From NCBI GenBank assembly GCA_040507005.1, contig JBEVVS010000174.1:1-19174 (forward strand): a stretch of 19,174 nt of DNA. The letters run 5' to 3'. Below the pieces are notes generated by a model, which was not told the origin of the DNA, searched no databases, and worked only from the letters and a program-made list of their open reading frames with translations. Below, piece by piece: positions 1 through 6,733 of this stretch. Within the stretch, counting starts at the first letter, position 1. The number at the start of each line of letters is the position of its first letter. This stretch comes from Thiodiazotropha sp040507005. GTDB lineage: Bacteria > Pseudomonadota > Gammaproteobacteria > Chromatiales > Chromatiaceae. Made by a program: the position numbers and the translations under genes.

Positions 1-525
1 GAGGTTTTCCGTACCTCCGAAAAGGATATCGAGAGGCGCATGAACAAACTTTGGGCCCATTCGGTGAAAGTAGGTGCGCAGGCGGCGATTCTAGCCAAGG
101 AGCAGCCCGGTCTGGATGCGGATATCGCACTGGTTGCGGGTTTGGTGCACGATATCGGTCAAATCCCCTTATTGATCAAGGCGTGTAATTATCCAGATAT
201 AATCGCCAATCCAGAGTTTCTGGACAAGGTGCTGATGAAATTACACACCCAATTGGGCGGCAGTATTTTAAAGCTGTGGAAGTTTGATCAACATGTCATA
301 GACGCAGCAGCGGAGCACGAAGATTTAACGCGTGATCCTGGCGAGGAACCCGTAGATTATGTCGATGTGGTACAGGTAGCGAATATTATGGCCTATGAAG
401 GTACGGACCATCCTTTTGCGAGTCTGGATCGTTCAAGCATCAAGGCATTCTCCCGCTTGGAGAAGGCCAGCAGTAATGGATCATTGGATGAGGAGACAAA
501 AAAAGTCGAGGATATTCTATTCTGA
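1..525 (+). CDS. HDOD-domain signalling protein, C-terminal part (5' truncated by window)
   Basis: The reading frame is open from base 1, so the gene starts upstream of the window; 174 residues are visible. They contain the core of an HDOD domain (an HD-related output domain): a W-x-H-S segment near residues 18-20, then a helix rich in Ala, then the signature LVHDIG around residues 50-55. HDOD proteins are usually regulatory modules in signalling and often lack full phosphohydrolase metal centres. Only one HD pair is visible here, so catalysis cannot be claimed. The Met at base 40 is internal to the domain and is not a likely start. The gene converges on yceF, with 14 nt between the two stop codons and no recognisable terminator. 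Domain identity is fairly sure; the specific role is unknown. Confidence 0.8.
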   Translation, partial: EVFRTSEKDIERRMNKLWAHSVKVGAQAAILAKEQPGLDADIALVAGLVHDIGQIPLLIKACNYPDIIANPEFLDKVLMKLHTQLGGSILKLWKFDQHVIDAAAEHEDLTRDPGEEPVDYVDVVQVANIMAYEGTDHPFASLDRSSIKAFSRLEKASSNGSLDEETKKVEDILF

Positions 526-539
526 ACACGGCAAAAGGA

Positions 540-1145
540 TTACTCCGCCAGCACATCGATCCCTTCATTGCGTAACATGGCTATGAGTCGTATCAGGGGC
601 AGGCCGATCAAGGCATTCGGATCCTCACCCTCCAGACGTTCAAAAAGTGAAATTCCCAAACCTTCGGATTTGAAGGAGCCGGCGCAATTATACGGTTTCT
701 CTTTTAACAGGTAGTTTTCGATTTCCCTTTGCTGCAAGACCCGAAATATGACGTGAAAGGGTTCGCAGCAGACCTGGAAATGCCCGGTTTCACTGTTTAG
801 CAGACACAATCCGGTTAAAAAACTGACCCGCTTGCCTGAAGCGCAAAGCAATTGTTCCACAGCCTGCTGATGATCTCTCGGCTTTCCCTGGATTTTGCCA
901 TCGACGACGGCCACTTGATCAGATCCAATAACAAGTGCATTAGGATGATCCTTGGCAACCACCCTCGCTTTGCTCTCCGCCAGACGGGTCACCAAATTTT
1001 CAGGTGCTTCACCCGTTTGCAGATCCTCGTCAATATCCGGTGACATACTGCTGAACTCGACCCCCAGCCGACTCAATAACTCACGGCGAAAAGGTGAACT
1101 CGAGGCAAGAATCAGTGATTGTTTAGTGTTGTTGGAGTAGGGCAT
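540..1145 (-). CDS. yceF: Maf-family nucleoside triphosphate pyrophosphatase (YceF type)
   Basis: The 201-residue protein belongs to the Maf family, cytoplasmic enzymes that hydrolyse modified or non-canonical nucleoside triphosphates to the monophosphate plus pyrophosphate. It begins with the family signature LILASSSPFRRELL (about residues 11-24). It carries GSDQV around residues 73-77, where canonical Maf has GADT; this is the signature of the YceF branch, which in E. coli prefers 7-methyl-GTP. The block CAGSFKSEG followed by FERLEGEDPNALIGLPL is the conserved C-terminal half. Length matches the family. In E. coli yceF lies divergently next to yceD; here the two remain in opposite orientation but the oad operon sits between them. 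Assignment is from recalled E. coli YceF similarity, strong along the whole length. Confidence 0.95.
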   Translation of the reverse strand: MPYSNNTKQSLILASSSPFRRELLSRLGVEFSSMSPDIDEDLQTGEAPENLVTRLAESKARVVAKDHPNALVIGSDQVAVVDGKIQGKPRDHQQAVEQLLCASGKRVSFLTGLCLLNSETGHFQVCCEPFHVIFRVLQQREIENYLLKEKPYNCAGSFKSEGLGISLFERLEGEDPNALIGLPLIRLIAMLRNEGIDVLAE

Positions 1146-1160
1146 TCAGCTACAGCTTGT

Positions 1161-1189
1161 GTGATATCAATTCCAGCGCATGGTATCAA
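1161..1189 (-). promoter_or_regulatory. Candidate sigma70 promoter for yceF
   Basis: On the minus strand there is TTGATA (5 of 6 to the -35 consensus, bases 1189-1184), a 17-bp spacer and TATCAC (4 of 6 to the -10 consensus, bases 1166-1161). It would start transcription near 1155, only about 10 nt before the yceF ATG at 1145, and no clear Shine-Dalgarno is visible. The fit is moderate and the region is AT-rich, so a chance match is possible. Confidence 0.25.
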
Positions 1190-1259
1190 AAAAGTATCTC
1201 TCTTTTTCACTCTTTATCTATTAGAAACCATTGGTGGTTGAAGCCCTAAGTATTAATGT

Positions 1260-1304
1260 GTTAAATATTAACCATGAATATTCTAAATAAAAAAAGCTTT
1301 TTTT
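1260..1304. promoter_or_regulatory. AT-rich palindromes in the yceF/oadG divergent region
   Basis: Two symmetric elements lie in the 267-nt gap between yceF and oadG. The first is GTTAA-ATA-TTAAC at 1260-1272, the second a perfect 16-bp palindrome of seven A, GC, seven T at 1289-1304. The second sits about 45 bp upstream of the candidate oad -35 box. It could be curved DNA, an UP-like element or a regulator site; as RNA it could form only a weak A-U stem. No known operator is recognised. Confidence 0.35.
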
Positions 1305-1348
1305 ATATAAAACAGGGCGATAACCCTTTCTTGATACACAGGCCTTGC

Positions 1349-1378
1349 TTGACAAGTGGAGTGGACCCAACGTAGAAA
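1349..1378 (+). promoter_or_regulatory. Candidate sigma70 promoter of oadGAB
   Basis: A perfect -35 hexamer TTGACA (1349-1354) is followed after 18 bp by TAGAAA (1373-1378, 4 of 6 to TATAAT). Transcription would begin near 1385, giving a leader of about 28 nt before the oadG ATG at 1413. This agrees with rejecting the in-frame GTG at 1356, which would lie inside the promoter. An alternative -10-like TATAAA occurs at 1306-1311 but lacks a good -35. Confidence 0.4.
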
Positions 1379-1412
1379 GGCGGAATTGTTCGAAACAGAG
1401 TTAAGATCTACC

Positions 1413-1673
1413 ATGCCAATCTCAGACTTGCTAATGTCAGGCGTCAATCTCATGGCCGTCGGAATGGGGATAGTGTTTACCTTCCTTCTGATCCTGGTTT
1501 TTGCCATGAAAGGGATGTCAAAATTTGCATTGCTTGTTACTGAGCGACAAGGGGTTCCTGAAAGGGTATCATCTCATCCCGTGACAATGGGGCAGGGGCA
1601 GGAAGGTATGCGAGGTGATCTGGTTGCTGTCATTACGGCTGCCATTAACAGTTATCGCGCTACCCACAGATAG
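1413..1673 (+). CDS. oadG: Oxaloacetate decarboxylase, gamma chain (Na+ pump)
   Basis: This 86-residue protein is the small membrane subunit that anchors and assembles the alpha and beta subunits of Na+-translocating oxaloacetate decarboxylase in the inner membrane. Residues 8-33 form one hydrophobic segment beginning MSGVNLMAVGMG, the typical OadG start. A short polar, Gly/Gln-rich stretch follows, then a C-terminal helix DLVAVITAAINSY that in the family contacts the alpha subunit. The frame stays open back to a GTG at 1356, but the ATG at 1413 was chosen because it puts the membrane helix at the usual N-terminal position and leaves a promoter upstream. The Shine-Dalgarno is weak (AGAG around 1396). 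It is the first gene of oadG-oadA-oadB, the usual order for this system. Confidence 0.88.
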   Translation: MPISDLLMSGVNLMAVGMGIVFTFLLILVFAMKGMSKFALLVTERQGVPERVSSHPVTMGQGQEGMRGDLVAVITAAINSYRATHR

Positions 1674-1744
1674 ATCTGGTAAAGTTCCCTTTTTTAAAAA
1701 TTAACAACTTCTATGGCTGTTTACTATTCAACGGCGGCTAGTTT

Positions 1745-3553
1745 ATGAGCGAAAAGAAACCACTTGGAATTACTGATGTTGTACTGCGTGATGCACCTCA
1801 GTCCCTGTTTGCAACCAGAATGCGTATCGAGGATATGCTGCCAATTGCCGAAAAGCTGGATAACGTCGGCTATTGGTCTTTAGAGACCTGGGGTGGGGCG
1901 ACGTTTGACGCCTGTATCCGGTATCTCGGGGAGGATCCCTGGGAGCGAATCCGGACCCTCAAGGCGGCAATGCCAAAAACGCCCATGCAGATGCTTTTCC
2001 GGGGACAAAATATCCTCGGATACAGGCATTATGCAGACGATGTGGTGGATAAATTCGTTGAGCGGGCAGCCATCAACGGTGTGGATGTATTCCGTATCTT
2101 TGACGCCATGAATGATCTGCGCAATCTTGAAACAGCCATTAAGGCCACACTCAAGGTCGACAAGCATGCCCAGGGAACCATGTCCTACACGGTGAGCCCT
2201 GTCCACAACATGGAATATTGGGTCGACATGGGCAAACGCCTGGAAGAGATGGGCTGTCACTCGATCTGTATCAAGGATATGGCAGGATTGTTGAATCCCT
2301 ATGTGGGCTTTGAGTTGGTGACCCGTCTCAAAGAAGCCATTTCAATACCGATCACCATGCAGAGCCACGCCACAACGGGTATGAGTACCGCAACCAATAT
2401 CAAGGTGGCTGAAGCTGGAATCGATATGATTGATACATCCATATCGTCCATGAGCATGACCTACGGACACTCGGCCACAGAGTCGGTGGTGGCCATACTC
2501 CAGGAAACCGATCGCGACACCGGGTTGGATCTGAACCTGTTGCAGGAGATTGCCGCCTATTTCCGTGAGGTACGAAAAAAGTATGCCAAGTTCGAAGGCT
2601 CCCTCAAGGGTGTCGATTCCCGCATTCTGGTAGCTCAGGTACCAGGCGGCATGTTGACCAACATGGAGAATCAGCTACGGGAACAGAATGCCACCGACAA
2701 GCTGGACCAGGTACTTGATGAGATTCCCAAAGTACGCAAGGACTTGGGCTACATACCGCTGGTGACGCCCACATCGCAGATCGTCGGATCCCAGGCTGTC
2801 ATCAATGTCCTGACAGGTGAACGTTACAAGAGCATCACTAAAGAGACAGAAGGGGTACTGAAAGGTGAGTATGGTGCCACCCCGGCTCCGGTGAACACTG
2901 AACTACAGATGAAGGTGCTTGACGGGGCAGAGGCGATCACCTGTCGTCCTGCCGATCTGCTGGACGATGAGATGGACAAGCTTACAGCAGAGTTTCATGG
3001 GCTGGCTGAAGAACATGGGATCAGGGTGGCCGACGCCGAAGTGGATGATGTGCTTATCTACGCACTCTTCCCACAAGTGGGCCTGAAGTTCCTCAAGAAT
3101 CGGGATAATCCGGATGCATTCGAGCCGCCGCCGGGCGCCGAACCCGCCGCACCTGCGCAGGCGCCTGCAACGGCTGCAGCGACCGCTGTGAAAGGTGGCC
3201 CGGAGTCCTATCAGGTGGAGGTCAACGGGGTTGCCTACAACGTCAAGGTGACTCCCAGCGGTGCTGTCTCCGAAGTGGCCCCGGCAGCTGCTCCTGCTGC
3301 GGCACAGAGTGCCGCTCCGGTTGCTGCAGGCGGTGCCGGCGGGCAATCTATCTCAGCCCCTCTGTCCGGCAACATCCACGCCATCAAGGTTGCTGTGGGG
3401 GACAGGGTCGCAGCCGGGGATGTAGTGATGGTCCTGGAGGCGATGAAAATGGAGACGGAAGTGCGTGCGAGCGCTGCAGGGACAGTTGCCCAGATTTTGG
3501 TTAAAGAGGGAGACACCGTGCAGGTTGGTTCACCTCTGTTGAGTCTCTCCTGA
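1745..3553 (+). CDS. oadA: Oxaloacetate decarboxylase, alpha chain (carboxyltransferase plus biotin carrier)
   Basis: The 602-residue cytoplasmic subunit moves the carboxyl group of oxaloacetate onto biotin, yielding pyruvate; OadB then decarboxylates the carboxybiotin. Domains in order: a carboxyltransferase barrel (about 8-270, starting ITDVVLRDA), the conserved PYC/OADA domain (about 280-455, with LVAQVPGGM), a Pro/Ala-rich linker interrupted by a short folded piece (about 458-535), and a C-terminal biotinyl domain with EAMKMET, where K568 should be biotinylated. D16 and K177 of the metal site are present. Two usually conserved positions differ: RDAHQ reads RDAPQ (P18), and the first His of the HxH metal pair is Gln (Q206, S207, H208). 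It starts 71 nt after oadG with little Shine-Dalgarno and ends 1 nt before oadB. Confidence 0.96.
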   Translation: MSEKKPLGITDVVLRDAPQSLFATRMRIEDMLPIAEKLDNVGYWSLETWGGATFDACIRYLGEDPWERIRTLKAAMPKTPMQMLFRGQNILGYRHYADDVVDKFVERAAINGVDVFRIFDAMNDLRNLETAIKATLKVDKHAQGTMSYTVSPVHNMEYWVDMGKRLEEMGCHSICIKDMAGLLNPYVGFELVTRLKEAISIPITMQSHATTGMSTATNIKVAEAGIDMIDTSISSMSMTYGHSATESVVAILQETDRDTGLDLNLLQEIAAYFREVRKKYAKFEGSLKGVDSRILVAQVPGGMLTNMENQLREQNATDKLDQVLDEIPKVRKDLGYIPLVTPTSQIVGSQAVINVLTGERYKSITKETEGVLKGEYGATPAPVNTELQMKVLDGAEAITCRPADLLDDEMDKLTAEFHGLAEEHGIRVADAEVDDVLIYALFPQVGLKFLKNRDNPDAFEPPPGAEPAAPAQAPATAAATAVKGGPESYQVEVNGVAYNVKVTPSGAVSEVAPAAAPAAAQSAAPVAAGGAGGQSISAPLSGNIHAIKVAVGDRVAAGDVVMVLEAMKMETEVRASAAGTVAQILVKEGDTVQVGSPLLSLS

Positions 3554-3554
3554 C

Positions 3555-4694
3555 ATGATCGAGATAGGACTTCAACCGCTATGGCAGTCCACTGGGCTGG
3601 CCAATCTGGAGTGGGGGCAGACGCTGATGATGGGCGTCGGCGGTATCTTGATCTACCTGGCGATAGTCAAGAAGTTCGAGCCGCTGCTGCTGGTCCCCAT
3701 TGGCTTTGGCGCCATTTTGAGCAATATTCCCCTCGCCGGGATCAGTGGACCCGATGGGATATTGGGCTATATCTACACTGTAGGTATAGAAACCGGTGTG
3801 TTTCCGCTGCTGATCTTCATGGGAGTCGGTGCGTTGACCGATTTCGGCGCGTTGATAGCGATGCCATGGACGTTGTTGCTCGGTGCGGCCGCTCAATTTG
3901 GTATCTTCGTCACCCTGTTGGGTGCCTTGGCATTGAATTTCCTGCCGGGCTTCGAATTCACCCTGGCCGATGCCTCCGCTATCGCAATCATAGGGGGGGC
4001 AGACGGACCGACTGCAATCTTCCTTGCCTCCAGACTCTCACCCGATCTGTTGGGGGCAATTGCCGTTGCGGCCTATTCCTACATGGCCTTGGTGCCGATC
4101 ATCCAGCCGCCCATTATGCGCCTGCTAACCACCGAGAAAGAGCGCAATGTGGAGATGCAACAGCTACGCCACGTCACCAAGTTGGAGAAGGTTCTTTTCC
4201 CGTTTGCGGTGTTAATTCTGTGTGCAATCTTCCTCCCGTCAGCGGCTCCCCTGATTGGGATGCTGACATTCGGCAATCTGCTCAGGGAATCTGGTGTCGT
4301 CGAGCGGTTGAGCCACGCCTCGCAGAATGAGATTATCAATATCGTGACTATCTTCCTGGGGTTGGCCGTGGGGTCAAAACTCTCGGCAGATAAATTCCTT
4401 ACAGTCGAAACCTTAGGTATTTTGGCACTTGGGGCCTTCGCCTTCTGTATCGGTACGGCAACAGGCGTCATCATGGGTAAGATCATGTACCGGGTGACAG
4501 GCGGTAAAGTGAACCCCCTGATCGGCGCCGCCGGCGTATCCGCGGTACCGATGGCGGCCCGTGTCGTCAATAAGGTTGGATTGGAGACCAATCACCATAA
4601 TTTTCTCCTCATGCACGCAATGGGACCGAATGTGGCGGGCGTCATCGGCTCCGCAGTAGCCGCCGGTATCCTGTTAGCCCTGGTTGGCCCCTAA
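3555..4694 (+). CDS. oadB: Oxaloacetate decarboxylase, beta chain (Na+-translocating membrane subunit)
   Basis: This 379-residue, highly hydrophobic inner-membrane protein decarboxylates the carboxybiotin on OadA and couples this to Na+ export. Residues known to matter in Klebsiella OadB are all kept, with a constant offset of 53. D150 lies in GGADGPTAIFLA (D203 there), Y176 in the AAYSYMALVP segment (Y229), and N320, G324, S329 and R336 in NPLIGAAGVSAVPMAAR (N373, G377, S382, R389). The N-terminus is shorter than the 433-residue Klebsiella form, which is common in the family. The ATG comes 1 nt after the oadA stop, so translation is probably coupled. Nothing suggests damage; an active pump subunit is expected. 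Confidence 0.96.
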   Translation: MIEIGLQPLWQSTGLANLEWGQTLMMGVGGILIYLAIVKKFEPLLLVPIGFGAILSNIPLAGISGPDGILGYIYTVGIETGVFPLLIFMGVGALTDFGALIAMPWTLLLGAAAQFGIFVTLLGALALNFLPGFEFTLADASAIAIIGGADGPTAIFLASRLSPDLLGAIAVAAYSYMALVPIIQPPIMRLLTTEKERNVEMQQLRHVTKLEKVLFPFAVLILCAIFLPSAAPLIGMLTFGNLLRESGVVERLSHASQNEIINIVTIFLGLAVGSKLSADKFLTVETLGILALGAFAFCIGTATGVIMGKIMYRVTGGKVNPLIGAAGVSAVPMAARVVNKVGLETNHHNFLLMHAMGPNVAGVIGSAVAAGILLALVGP

Positions 4695-4701
4695 TTCCCC
4701 C

Positions 4702-4730
4702 AGCACCCATGTCATTTTGACATGGGTGCT
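4702..4730 (+). terminator. Perfect 13-bp hairpin after oadB
   Basis: AGCACCCATGTCA (4702-4714) and TGACATGGGTGCT (4718-4730) are exact inverted repeats around a TTT loop, starting 8 nt after the oadB stop. No T-run follows (CTACTCAT), so it is not a textbook intrinsic terminator. It may stop or pause transcription less efficiently, or protect the oad mRNA 3' end. Its 3' arm also contains the -35 hexamer proposed for yceD. Confidence 0.6.
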
Positions 4731-4746
4731 CTACTCATAATATTAT
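4717..4746 (+). promoter_or_regulatory. Candidate sigma70 promoter of the yceD-rpmF-plsX-fab operon
   Basis: TTGACA (4717-4722, perfect -35) and TATTAT (4741-4746, 5 of 6 to TATAAT) are 18 bp apart. The start point would be near 4753, only about 3 nt before the yceD ATG at 4756, so the transcript would be nearly leaderless. The -35 box overlaps the loop and 3' arm of the oadB hairpin. Confidence 0.5.
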
Positions 4747-4755
4747 TGTCCGCTT

Positions 4756-5286
4756 ATGTCGAAGCGCTTTCCTGATCGATTAGATCCGTGGCGTTTCGCC
4801 GATCTAGGCAAAGAGATCGGCGGAGAGCTGCCTTTGGGGACTTTTTCAAGGTTGAGCGCATGCTTGCTGAAACCTGCAGGAAATGTCAGTTTTAAATTGA
4901 CCTTTAGTCGCGACCAGGAGCGGCGGGCAGTACTCAGCGGATGGATCAAGGCGGTGTTGCCATTGCAATGCCAGCGGTGTCTGGATGCGGTGAATCTACC
5001 GGTCGATACCCACCTGTCCGTGGTATTCGTTCAAGGTTTGGATGAGGCTGAGATGCTACCTGAAACCCTGGACCCTTGTTTGGTCGAGGATGATCAGGTG
5101 GTATTCAGGGATTTGCTTGAAGAGGAATTGCTATTGCTGCTGCCACAAGTGGCGATGCACGACCCCGGGGCCTGCAAGGTTCCCGAGTCGAGAGTGACTG
5201 AAGCGGTAGCGCCGATAGATAGTAGTGAGCAACAACGAGTAAATCCGTTTTCGGCTCTGGCCGAGCTGAAGCGTGACAAAGATTAA
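4756..5286 (+). CDS. yceD: YceD family protein (DUF177), large-ribosomal-subunit/rRNA accumulation protein
   Basis: The 176-residue protein is a DUF177/YceD member, a cytoplasmic family tied to 23S rRNA accumulation and almost always encoded just before rpmF. The diagnostic C-x-x-C block LQCQRCLDAVNLPV lies at about residues 73-86, an acidic region follows, and the conserved C-terminal motif NPFSALAELKR ends the protein. The ATG at 4756 fits the family's N-terminus (a LDPWRFADLG block near residue 10). No Shine-Dalgarno precedes it, and the candidate promoter ends only about 9 nt upstream, which suggests leaderless initiation. rpmF follows after 35 nt. Confidence 0.92.
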   Translation: MSKRFPDRLDPWRFADLGKEIGGELPLGTFSRLSACLLKPAGNVSFKLTFSRDQERRAVLSGWIKAVLPLQCQRCLDAVNLPVDTHLSVVFVQGLDEAEMLPETLDPCLVEDDQVVFRDLLEEELLLLLPQVAMHDPGACKVPESRVTEAVAPIDSSEQQRVNPFSALAELKRDKD

Positions 5287-5321
5287 ATTGGTTAACAAAT
5301 AGATTATTCGGGAGATCAGCG

Positions 5322-5501
5322 ATGGCTGTTCAACAAAGCAGAAAGACCCCTTCAAGACGTGGAATGCGTCGTTCTCACGATTCGCTGAAAGGTGAAACCC
5401 TCTCAATCGATTCCACTTCGGGTGAAACCCATCTACGCCATCATGTCACTGCAGACGGCTTTTACAAAGGACGTAAGGTAGTCAACACGAAGGGCGAGTG
5501 A
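5322..5501 (+). CDS. rpmF: 50S ribosomal protein L32
   Basis: This short gene encodes 59 residues beginning MAVQQSRKTPSRRGMRRSHD, the almost invariant N-terminus of bacterial L32. The middle reads HLRHHVTADGFYKGRKVV, also typical. It contains no cysteine, so it is the zinc-free type, as in E. coli. A good Shine-Dalgarno (GGGAG, 5310-5314) stands before the ATG. L32 binds 23S rRNA in the large subunit. Placement between yceD and plsX matches E. coli and Pseudomonas, where the gene is co-transcribed with lipid-synthesis genes and so ties ribosome and membrane production. Confidence 0.97.
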   Translation: MAVQQSRKTPSRRGMRRSHDSLKGETLSIDSTSGETHLRHHVTADGFYKGRKVVNTKGE

Positions 5502-5530
5502 TCTCCCGGTTCTCGCTATTTATTATCTGA

Positions 5531-5565
5531 AGCCCATCAAGGGATATCCCTTGTTGGGTTCTTTA
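5531..5565 (+). terminator. Imperfect hairpin between rpmF and plsX
   Basis: AGCCCATCAAGGG and CCCTTGTTGGGTT (about 5531-5543 and 5548-5560) pair with one mismatch and one G-U, around the loop ATAT, followed by CTTTAATT. The tail is only partly T-rich, so this looks like a leaky terminator or attenuator within the operon that lowers read-through from rpmF into plsX. The rest of the 209-nt gap (5502-5710) has no further gene. Confidence 0.5.
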
Positions 5566-5667
5566 ATTGACAGGCAGAATAATTGATTGTCCGGCCTCTA
5601 GAGATAGGGGTAATTCGGTTGTGTACTTTGATGCCAACCGATCCTGTTCAAAACTTGAAAAAAAGAT

Positions 5668-5684
5668 AACTGATCAAACGAGTT
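5668..5684 (+). promoter_or_regulatory. FadR-like operator upstream of plsX (candidate)
   Basis: The 17-mer AACTGATCAAACGAGTT has AACT/AGTT ends in inverted symmetry. It matches the E. coli FadR consensus (AACTGGTC-N-GACCAGTT) at 13 of 16 defined positions as I recall it. It lies 26 bp before the plsX ATG. FadR activates several fab genes in enterobacteria. Whether this organism has FadR cannot be seen in the window. Confidence 0.3.
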
Positions 5685-5710
5685 TACGTGGATAGGTCAT
5701 TCATCAGCAC

Positions 5711-6733
5711 ATGAATAAGCCAGTTATAATCGCATTGGATGCCATGGGTGGGGATATTGGGGCAGATGTCGTGATTCCGGCTGCCAGAGAGTATCTGCGG
5801 CGTGACCGGGAGACTGCTCTTATTCTGGTTGGTGATGAAAATATCCTGAAAAAGAAATTGGGTCCTCATCCGTTTGGTGAGCGATTAAAGATCAAGCACG
5901 CGTCCCAAACGGTGGCAATGGATGAGCTGCCTTCCAAGGCGCTGCGAAATAAAAAAGACTCATCTATGCGGGTGGCAATCGAGCTGGTCAAGAGTGGAGA
6001 GGCAAATGCCTGTGTCAGTGCCGGTAATACAGGGGCACTGATGGCGACATCTCGCTTTGTTTTAAAGATGCTGCCGAACATTGATCGACCCGCAATCATC
6101 ACCGCCCTGCCATCTATCACCGGTCAGACCTTTATGCTGGACCTCGGCGCAAATGTTGATTGCAGTGCTGAGCACTTGGTTCAGTTCGCAGTCATGGGTA
6201 GTGAAACCGTGGCGGCTGTGACAGATATTGATCGCCCCAAAATCGGTCTGCTGAATATCGGGCAGGAGGAGATCAAAGGTAACGAACAGGTCAAAGGGGC
6301 GCATGAACTCTTGCTGCAAAGTTCCCTTAATTATGTTGGCTATGTGGAAGGTGATGATATCTATCAGGGAGGTACTGATGTGATCGTCGCCGATGGCTTT
6401 GTGGGCAACATAGCACTCAAGAGCAGCGAAGGGGTGGCGAAAATGATCCGCCACTTTATGACACTTGAATTTAAGAAGAATTTTCTGACCAGGTTGGCAG
6501 GTCTGATCGCACTCCCTGTGTTGACGGCATTTCGTAAGCGTATCGACCATCGGCGTTATAATGGTGCAAGCCTGCTGGGTCTACGCGGAATAGTGATCAA
6601 GAGTCATGGCAGTGCTGACAAGCTTGCCTTTATGAATGCGATCAGTATTGCTCGCAAAGAGGTTTCAAGTGATGTCCCGCACCGCATCGCTGAGCAGGTT
6701 AAAACTCATCTGGATAAAAGGGAAATCGCGTGA
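5711..6733 (+). CDS. plsX: Phosphate acyltransferase PlsX
   Basis: The 340-residue peripheral-membrane enzyme converts acyl-ACP and phosphate to acyl-phosphate, the donor for PlsY in phosphatidic-acid synthesis. The family signature DAMGGD is at residues 10-15, and the conserved blocks GNTGALMA and DLGANVDC follow. A later block NIALKSSEGVAKM and the C-terminal NGASLLGLRGIVIKSHG complete the PlsX pattern. Length is near the E. coli protein (about 356). The Shine-Dalgarno is weak (GATAGG about 5691-5696). Its TGA overlaps the GTG start of fabH, so the two are translationally coupled. Gene order is that of the classic plsX-fab operon. Confidence 0.97.
   Translation: MNKPVIIALDAMGGDIGADVVIPAAREYLRRDRETALILVGDENILKKKLGPHPFGERLKIKHASQTVAMDELPSKALRNKKDSSMRVAIELVKSGEANACVSAGNTGALMATSRFVLKMLPNIDRPAIITALPSITGQTFMLDLGANVDCSAEHLVQFAVMGSETVAAVTDIDRPKIGLLNIGQEEIKGNEQVKGAHELLLQSSLNYVGYVEGDDIYQGGTDVIVADGFVGNIALKSSEGVAKMIRHFMTLEFKKNFLTRLAGLIALPVLTAFRKRIDHRRYNGASLLGLRGIVIKSHGSADKLAFMNAISIARKEVSSDVPHRIAEQVKTHLDKREIA

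Noticed and set aside
1356..1412. N-terminal extension of OadG from the GTG at 1356
   Set aside because: The added 19 residues are charged, unlike any OadG start, and would lie over the candidate promoter; ATG 1413 gives the family N-terminus.
3581..4330. Long open frame (249 codons) on + inside oadB
   Set aside because: Out-of-frame shadow of a conserved membrane-protein gene; Arg/Cys/Gly-rich with no family pattern and no Shine-Dalgarno.
4079..4591. Minus-strand frame (170 codons) over oadB
   Set aside because: Antisense shadow; every OadB catalytic residue is conserved on the + strand.
5567..5616. TTGACA at 5567-5572 as a plsX promoter
   Set aside because: No acceptable -10 box occurs 15-19 bp downstream; the match is probably chance.
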